From: Pseudomonas nicosulfuronedens | GTDB lineage: Bacteria; Pseudomonadota; Gammaproteobacteria; Pseudomonadales; Pseudomonadaceae | DNA length: 64,000 nt | Assembly (NCBI RefSeq): GCF_005877905.1 | Contig: NZ_SWDV01000033.1 | Coordinates: 1 to 64,000, forward strand | Direction: 5' to 3' | Shown here: positions 59,122-64,000 of the stretch, one piece after another | How the letters are laid out: each line of letters starts with the position of its first letter | Position numbering within the stretch: the stretch's first letter is position 1 | Notes under the pieces: generated by a model | What the model was told of the DNA's origin: nothing | The model's database searches: none | Seen by the model: the letters and a program-made list of their open reading frames with translations, nothing else | Program-made: the position numbers and the translations under genes

Positions 59122-59802
59122 TCAACCAACGAACCGATAACCCTTGCCGCGCACCGTCAGGATCAGCGGGTGTGAATGCGTTTCTCCCAGCTTGGCGCGC
59201 AGGTGGGCGATGCGCACGTCCACTGAGCGGTCCAGCCCGTCGTAGGGAATGCCACGCAGGGCAAGGAACAGCTCGTCGCGGCTCAACGTCTGGCCGGCGC
59301 GGCTGGCGAGGTGCCAGAGCAGGTCGAACTCGGCACCGGTGAGATCGATGCGTTGGCCATCGCGGTGGACTTCGCGCTGCCGTGAGTCGAGCCGCAGCCC
59401 GGCGATTTGAAGGCACTCGGGCGCGATTTCCTGTGCTTCGCGGCGGCGCAATAATGTGCGCACGCGGGCTAACAGCAGGTTGGGGCGAACCGGCTTGCAG
59501 ACGTAATCGTCCGCGCCGTTTTCCAGGCCGTCGATCTGTTCGGTGTCTTCGGAGCGGGCGCTGAGCATCAGGATGGCTCCGGCGTAGCCTGGGCGGATGC
59601 GCCGGCAAATGGACAGGCCGTCTTCGCCGGGCAGCATGCGATCGAGGATCACCAGGTCCGGACGTTCATCCATGACCCGAGCGGCCGCACGTGCGCCGTC
59701 GGCTTCCACGCTGGCAGTGAGACCGTGGTGTTCGAGAAACTCGCGGGTGAGTGCGGCGAGGCGCAGGTCGTCCTCGACGATAAGGATGCGGGCGGCTGTC
59801 AT
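59122..59802 (-). CDS. OmpR/RstA-like response regulator, orphan
   Basis: 226-aa two-domain regulator. The receiver domain has acidic residues E10/D11/D12, phosphoacceptor Asp54 (LVILDRMLPGEDG), a Ser in LMLSARSED and Lys in VCKPVRP. The C-terminal OmpR-type winged helix has LTGAEFDLLWHLASRAGQTL, then LRGIPYDGLDRSVDVRI, then VRGKGYRFVG, closest to RstA by eye. RstA-type genes normally have a kinase gene (rstB) beside them; here the neighbours are a REP (downstream) and a CapA-like gene (upstream), so the partner kinase is elsewhere or absent. Confidence 0.87.
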   Translation of the reverse strand: MTAARILIVEDDLRLAALTREFLEHHGLTASVEADGARAAARVMDERPDLVILDRMLPGEDGLSICRRIRPGYAGAILMLSARSEDTEQIDGLENGADDYVCKPVRPNLLLARVRTLLRRREAQEIAPECLQIAGLRLDSRQREVHRDGQRIDLTGAEFDLLWHLASRAGQTLSRDELFLALRGIPYDGLDRSVDVRIAHLRAKLGETHSHPLILTVRGKGYRFVG

Positions 59803-59878
59803 GGTTACAGGAAGTGGAGGGCGCGAGGCGGCTTGTGACCGCCCCGCGCTGCGCGGTCACCCGCGCCAAGGCGCCTTA

Positions 59879-61201
59879 TCAAAGGCAGACGCGCGCAATC
59901 GAACCGTCAATCGACAGTCGAGTACCGTAGGGCTCCGACAGCGCGGCGAAGCGCTGCAGGATCGCTTGTGCGTGGTCGCCTTCGGCCAGGCGCGGACGGC
60001 CACGGCGGTGCACCGCCTCGCCCAGGCCCAGGCTTACCGGGTGCAGTTCGACACCGGTGAGGCGGCGGCCGTCGAACTGGCACACCGGCACCAGGCTTTC
60101 CCAGAAGCGCGAGTCGGAGGGGAAGCTGCGGGTGTCGTTCTGCGTGCGTTGCAGGAATACCTTCGACGGCGTCTGGTTGCGGTCCACGCGGAACTGCTCG
60201 TAGCTGTCCGCCGGCAGGCGCTCCACCAGTTCGTTCTGGCCGATGAAGTTGCCCAGGCTGTAGAAGATCGGCTTGCCGTTGTAGATCTCCATGCCGCGCA
60301 GCAGGTGTGGGCCATGGCCGACCACGATGTCGACGCCGGCGTCGATCATGCGCCGCGCCACCGGCTGGATGAACTCGGCGGCCGCTTCCAGGTTCCAGTC
60401 GCCGGTGGCGTCATGGCCCAGTTCGTGGGCGTGGATGCTCAGCACGACGATATCCGACATCGTCCGTGCCTCCTCGACCCAGCGCAGAATCTCGTCCATG
60501 TCCTTCTTGCGCGGCAGGGTGCGCAGGCGGGCGCTCTCGCCCTGGCGGAACAGCAGCGGGGTAAAGGGACCGAACACTGCCAGCGACGGGTCGGGGATCG
60601 GATGGGCGAAGCCCAGGTCCACTGCGCCCTGGTAGAGACGGTCCAGACCGAGGCTGGCGATGATGCCGCGCATGGCCTCCATCTGTGCGCCATCAAGCTG
60701 GTGCACGGTGTCGTAGCGCAGCGGGTTCAGGCCGGGGCGGCCCGGCATGTCGCGGGTCTGCTCGCTGGCCTCCTGACCCTTGCCGAAAGTGGAGGTGCAG
60801 GCCAGCAGCGAGACGGTGCCGGCGGGCTTGGTGCAGTATGCCGGGCGACGGGCTTCCTCGAGGTTGCGGCCGGTGCCGGCGAACAGCAGCTCGCGCTTTT
60901 CCAGCTGAGCGTGGGCGGCGTGCAGGCCGGCAATACCGTAGTCCAGGCTGTGGTTGTTGGCCGTGGAGAACAGGTCGAAGCCACCCTCCACCAGCTCATC
61001 GAGAATCCAGGATGGCGCGCCGAAGTGTGAGCCGCCGCTTTCCAGCACGGCGTCGCCCTGGAAATCGTTGGGCAGCACTTCCAGGTTGGTGAAGCTGACG
61101 TCGGCGCCGCGCAGCAGGTCGAACAGCGGGCGCAGGGTTTCGTCGTCGCGGCTGTTCAGGCGGCGTTGCAGGATGCTGTCGCCGGTCAACGCAATCTTCA
61201 T
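59879..61201 (-). CDS. CapA family (poly-gamma-glutamate synthesis-like) protein
   Basis: 440-aa CapA-domain protein with metallophosphatase-like motifs. MKIALTGDSILQRRL is at the start, then VSFTNLEVL, DLFSTANNHSLDYGIAG, IHAHELGHDATG and VVGHGPHLLRG, then PIFYSLGNFIGQ. Typical CapA proteins act in capsule or polyglutamate anchoring, but many bacterial homologs are stand-alone; no capB/capC genes are here, and the protein has no signal peptide or membrane anchor. GAGGTGG precedes the ATG at 61201; an in-frame start at 61309 lacks a site. It lies upstream of the response regulator on the same strand. Confidence 0.82.
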   Translation of the reverse strand: MKIALTGDSILQRRLNSRDDETLRPLFDLLRGADVSFTNLEVLPNDFQGDAVLESGGSHFGAPSWILDELVEGGFDLFSTANNHSLDYGIAGLHAAHAQLEKRELLFAGTGRNLEEARRPAYCTKPAGTVSLLACTSTFGKGQEASEQTRDMPGRPGLNPLRYDTVHQLDGAQMEAMRGIIASLGLDRLYQGAVDLGFAHPIPDPSLAVFGPFTPLLFRQGESARLRTLPRKKDMDEILRWVEEARTMSDIVVLSIHAHELGHDATGDWNLEAAAEFIQPVARRMIDAGVDIVVGHGPHLLRGMEIYNGKPIFYSLGNFIGQNELVERLPADSYEQFRVDRNQTPSKVFLQRTQNDTRSFPSDSRFWESLVPVCQFDGRRLTGVELHPVSLGLGEAVHRRGRPRLAEGDHAQAILQRFAALSEPYGTRLSIDGSIARVCL

Positions 61202-61274
61202 GGTCCACCTCATCGTTGGGGAGTCGCTGATGGCGGCGGACTTTAGGGCAATGTGCGGCGGCGGTCGGCTGAAT

Positions 61275-61323
61275 CCTGGGTATCGCAATAGCCGTCGGTT
61301 ATCGCCCACGGGGAGTACCCAGG
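61275..61323. promoter_or_regulatory. Inverted repeat between CapA and the third DUF1302 gene
   Basis: CCTGGGTA (61275-61282) and TACCCAGG (61316-61323) are perfectly inverted with 33 bases between them, in the 273-base divergent gap. The spacing (about 41 bases between equal points, four helical turns) suits a dimeric or looping regulator. No regulator gene lies adjacent. Confidence 0.4.
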
Positions 61324-61474
61324 CGGTGCTTCCATTCTGGCTATGGGCATCACTTTTTTTCAGAAGTCAGCGTTGTGACAGCGCTCTTACCATGCGACCG
61401 CCTCCCGGCCCAAGAGCCGCGGAGCAGGGGTGGCACGGCTTGCCGTGACCAGCACGATCCAGGCGGAGAGCAGC

Positions 61475-63328
61475 ATGAAAAGAACAATAACCGGCGCCGC
61501 AGGCTTCAAGCCGCACGCGCTGGCGCTGGCGACCAGCATGGCCCTTGGCGGGGCATCTTCGGCTCAGGCAGTGAGCTTCAACGTGGGGGAAATCGAGGGG
61601 CGCTTCGACTCGACGCTGTCCATCGGCGCGAGCTGGGCGATGGACAGTCCGGACAAGAAGTTCATCGGTTCCCGCAACGGCGGCACGGCTTCGAGCCAGA
61701 CTTCCGATGACGGTCGCCTGAACTTCAAGAAGGGCGAGACCTTCTCCAAGATCTTCAAGGGTCTGCACGATCTGGAATTGAAGTACGGCGACAGCGGCCT
61801 GTTCCTGCGTGGCAAGTACTGGTACGACTTCGAACTGAAGGACGAGCACCGCCCGCTCTACGACATCGATGACAGCGGCCGCGATACCGCCGCCCAGTCC
61901 TCCGGCGCCGAGCTGCTCGACGCCTTCCTCTACCACAACTACAACATCCACGACCTGCCGGGCACCGTGCGCCTGGGTCGCCAGGTGGTGAGCTGGGGCG
62001 AGAGCACGTTCATCCAGAACGGTATCAACTCGATCAACCCGGCAGACGTCGCCGCGCTGCGCCGCCCCGGTTCCGAGGTGAAGGAAGCGCTGATCCCGGT
62101 GAGCATGCTGTATTTCAACCAGGGGCTCACCGACACCCTGTCCATGGAGGCCTTCTACCAGCTGGAGTGGGATAAGACCGTGCCGGACAACTGCGGCACC
62201 TTCTTCGGCAGTGACGTGGCGGCCAAGGGCTGCGATATCAACATGGCGGTGAACGGCAGCGACTTCGACCGCGACATCGACGGCACCGGCATCAAGGGTG
62301 GCTACGGTTACGTGCCGCGCACCAAGGACCACGACGCCCGTGACGGCGGCCAGTTCGGCGTGGCGCTGCGCTGGATGGTCAACGACACCGAGTTCTCTGC
62401 TTACGCGATGAACTACCACAGCCGCACCCCCACCAGTAATTGGGTGGTGGGCAAGGGCGCGCTGGCCGACCCGGTGGGTGGCCTGATCGGGCAGGGCGGG
62501 CGCAGCACCGCCAGCTGGTATCTGGACTACCCCGAGGACATCCGCCTCTACGGCCTGGGCTTCAACACCACCTGGGGCAGCACGGCGGTGCAGGGCGAGA
62601 TCAGCTACCGCCCGAACATGCCGCTGGGCATCAACTCCAGCGACGTTTCCGGCGCCGCCACCCTCGGTTCGGCCTCCACCAATGCCCTGGTCAATGCCGG
62701 CCTGCCGATCTTCGCCAGCGGCTGGGCGGATTCGAGCTACGGCTCGCTGATCCAGGGCTACAAGCGCATGCCCTATACCCAGGCGCAGATGACCTTCACC
62801 AACACCTTCGACCAGATTCCGGTGATCGCTGCCGAACGCCTGACCCTGGTCGGCGAGATCGGCTTCGGTCATATCGGCGACCTGGGCTCCACCGATGGTT
62901 CGGACCTGCGCTTCGGCCGCAGCAGCGTGTACGGCAACGGCGAACTGGCCAGCGCCGGTTCCTCGTCCCTGCTGGGCCTGTCGGGCAACGCGCTGTGCGA
63001 AAAGGTGGTCAACACTGCCAACCCCGGCCAGTGCAACGACAAGGGCTTCTACACCCAGAACTCCTGGGGTTACCGCCTGCGCGCCGGCCTTGAATACAAC
63101 GACCTGATCGGCGGCATCTCGCTGCGTCCGAACCTGGCGTTCTCCCACGACGTGGAAGGCTACGGCCCGACCTTCAACGAAGGCGACAAGTCGGTGAGCG
63201 TCGGCGTCGATGCCGAGTACCTGAGCCGCTACACCGCCAGCATCAGTTACACCGACTACTTCGGCGGCGATTACAACGTCAACACCGACCGCGACTTCCT
63301 CGCCGTCAGCCTGGGCGTCAGCTTCTGA
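61475..63328 (+). CDS. DUF1302 outer-membrane-like protein 3
   Basis: 617-aa exported protein. The signal segment ends SSAQAVS (about residue 29). The landmarks LSIGASWAMDSPDKKFIG, LNFKKGETFSKIFKGLHDL, GKYWYDFELKDEHRPLYD and VVSWGESTFIQNGINSINP are very close to the first DUF1302 protein (23535), and the C-terminus is GVSF. It is therefore a recent paralog of that protein, more distant from the second (40356). GGAGAG precedes the ATG at 61475. Followed after 26 bases by DUF1329. Confidence 0.83.
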   Translation: MKRTITGAAGFKPHALALATSMALGGASSAQAVSFNVGEIEGRFDSTLSIGASWAMDSPDKKFIGSRNGGTASSQTSDDGRLNFKKGETFSKIFKGLHDLELKYGDSGLFLRGKYWYDFELKDEHRPLYDIDDSGRDTAAQSSGAELLDAFLYHNYNIHDLPGTVRLGRQVVSWGESTFIQNGINSINPADVAALRRPGSEVKEALIPVSMLYFNQGLTDTLSMEAFYQLEWDKTVPDNCGTFFGSDVAAKGCDINMAVNGSDFDRDIDGTGIKGGYGYVPRTKDHDARDGGQFGVALRWMVNDTEFSAYAMNYHSRTPTSNWVVGKGALADPVGGLIGQGGRSTASWYLDYPEDIRLYGLGFNTTWGSTAVQGEISYRPNMPLGINSSDVSGAATLGSASTNALVNAGLPIFASGWADSSYGSLIQGYKRMPYTQAQMTFTNTFDQIPVIAAERLTLVGEIGFGHIGDLGSTDGSDLRFGRSSVYGNGELASAGSSSLLGLSGNALCEKVVNTANPGQCNDKGFYTQNSWGYRLRAGLEYNDLIGGISLRPNLAFSHDVEGYGPTFNEGDKSVSVGVDAEYLSRYTASISYTDYFGGDYNVNTDRDFLAVSLGVSF

Positions 63329-63354
63329 TGCCTATCCGTCCCAGAGGTACAAGC

Positions 63355-64000
63355 ATGAACAACAAGCAATGGTTGCAGGCGGGCTGCCTGACGCTGAGCC
63401 TGCTCGCCGGGCAGGTCATGGCCGCGGTCGGAGCCGACCAGGCCGCGCGCCTGGGCAATGAACTCACCCCGATTGGCGCTGAGAAGGCAGGCAACGCCGA
63501 CGGCAGTATCCCGGCCTGGACCGGTGGCCTGGCGCCCAACGCCGGCAAGGTCGATGCCGGTGGTTTCCTCGCCGATCCGTATGCGGCCGACAAACCGCTG
63601 TTCACCATCACCGCGCAGAACGCCAGCCAGTACCAGGACAAGCTCACGCCGGGCCAGCTGGCAATGTTCCAGCGCTTCCCCGACAGCTACCGCATCCCGG
63701 TCTACCCGAGCCACCGCAGCGCCAGCTATCCGCAGACAGTGATCGACGCGGCGAAGAAGAACGCTACCGCCACCTCGCTGGCCGAGGGCGGCAACGGACT
63801 GAACAACTTCACCATGACCGTGCCGTTCCCGATTCCGCAGAGCGGTCTGGAAGTCATCTGGAACCACGTCACCCGCTACCGTAGCAACGCCATGCTGCGC
63901 ACCACGGCGCAGATGAACCCGCAGACCAACGGCGCCTACACCATCAGCTACATGAAGGAGCAGTTCGCCTTCCCGTTCGGGCTCAAGGACTACGACCCGG
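63355..64000 (+). CDS. DUF1329 periplasmic protein 3, cut by window end
   Basis: First 215 codons of a DUF1329 gene. The signal peptide ends VMAAVGA. GAEKAGNADGSIPAWTGG, KPLFTITAQNASQYQDKL and VIWNHVTRYRSNAMLRTT follow the pattern of the other two family members in the window. AGAGGT lies before the ATG. The C-terminal half, and probably an RND-type permease or regulator gene, lies beyond 64000. Confidence 0.85.
   Translation, partial: MNNKQWLQAGCLTLSLLAGQVMAAVGADQAARLGNELTPIGAEKAGNADGSIPAWTGGLAPNAGKVDAGGFLADPYAADKPLFTITAQNASQYQDKLTPGQLAMFQRFPDSYRIPVYPSHRSASYPQTVIDAAKKNATATSLAEGGNGLNNFTMTVPFPIPQSGLEVIWNHVTRYRSNAMLRTTAQMNPQTNGAYTISYMKEQFAFPFGLKDYDP

Noticed and set aside
59879..61201. Capsule biosynthesis locus
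   Set aside because: Only a CapA-like protein is present; capB, capC and export genes are missing.
61367..63148. 593-codon minus-strand frame
   Set aside because: Antisense shadow of the third DUF1302 gene; no protein family features.
1..64000. tRNA, rRNA, transposase or phage integrase genes
   Set aside because: Looked for on both strands; no cloverleaf, rRNA-like or DDE/integrase sequence was seen.

Overview
The window looks like chromosomal DNA of a metabolically versatile Pseudomonas (P. aeruginosa / P. nitroreducens / P. citronellolis type). The evidence is the high GC content, the codon use, Pseudomonas-style REP palindromes (58937-59112), a ProQ/FinO protein, pqi genes, and a set of DUF1302/DUF1329/DUF1254 envelope genes. 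Species assignment is inference. I see no rRNA, tRNA, CRISPR array, transposase or phage gene.

Layout. 0-8 kb is a patchy accessory stretch: small regulators (AraC, LysR, TetR), an isochorismatase-like hydrolase, a monooxygenase-fold protein, an AlaE-type alanine exporter, two hypothetical proteins, a dehydrogenase gene with an internal deletion and other gene scraps, punctuated by four copies of one interspersed palindromic repeat. 8-11 kb holds a DAPG-hydrolase-like (PhlG family) gene with an MFS transporter and a divergent IclR regulator. 11-14 kb holds two exported DUF1254 proteins. 15-19 kb is a ketone/ester degradation operon (EthA-like Baeyer-Villiger monooxygenase, alpha/beta hydrolase, SDR) controlled by a divergent TetR protein over a striking repeat operator. 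19.6-23 kb is a pqiA-pqiA-pqiB-pqiC envelope lipid-transport operon. 23.5-29.5 kb is a DUF1302-DUF1329 pair followed by a MalT-like LuxR regulator. 29.5-37 kb carries AraC/GMC oxidoreductase, ProQ, a TetR/DHA2 efflux pair and a CDF-like transporter. 37-46.5 kb is a three-regulator stack followed by a DUF1302-DUF1329-DUF1254-DUF1254 cassette. 46.5-61 kb contains the most unusual locus (below), two GNAT acetyltransferases, an orphan OmpR-type response regulator and a CapA-like protein. 61.5 kb to the window end is a third DUF1302-DUF1329 pair, cut by the edge.

Best candidate for an undescribed system: 47162-58281. A GntR regulator with two DNA-binding segments and a UGT-like glycosyltransferase face a tightly packed operon. 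That operon encodes a PotFGHI-like ABC importer, a second paralogous glycosyltransferase, two Cupin_3 proteins, an AmgK/choline-kinase-like phosphotransferase and an NAD(P)-dependent aldehyde dehydrogenase. Overlapping start and stop codons tie most of the genes together. I infer uptake of a cationic or amino-alcohol-like compound followed by glycosylation and/or phosphorylation and oxidation; I know of no described pathway with this gene set. The second notable locus is the EthA/EthR-like module at 15.1-19.1 kb, with three TGACAAC units exactly 16 bp apart plus a fourth site.
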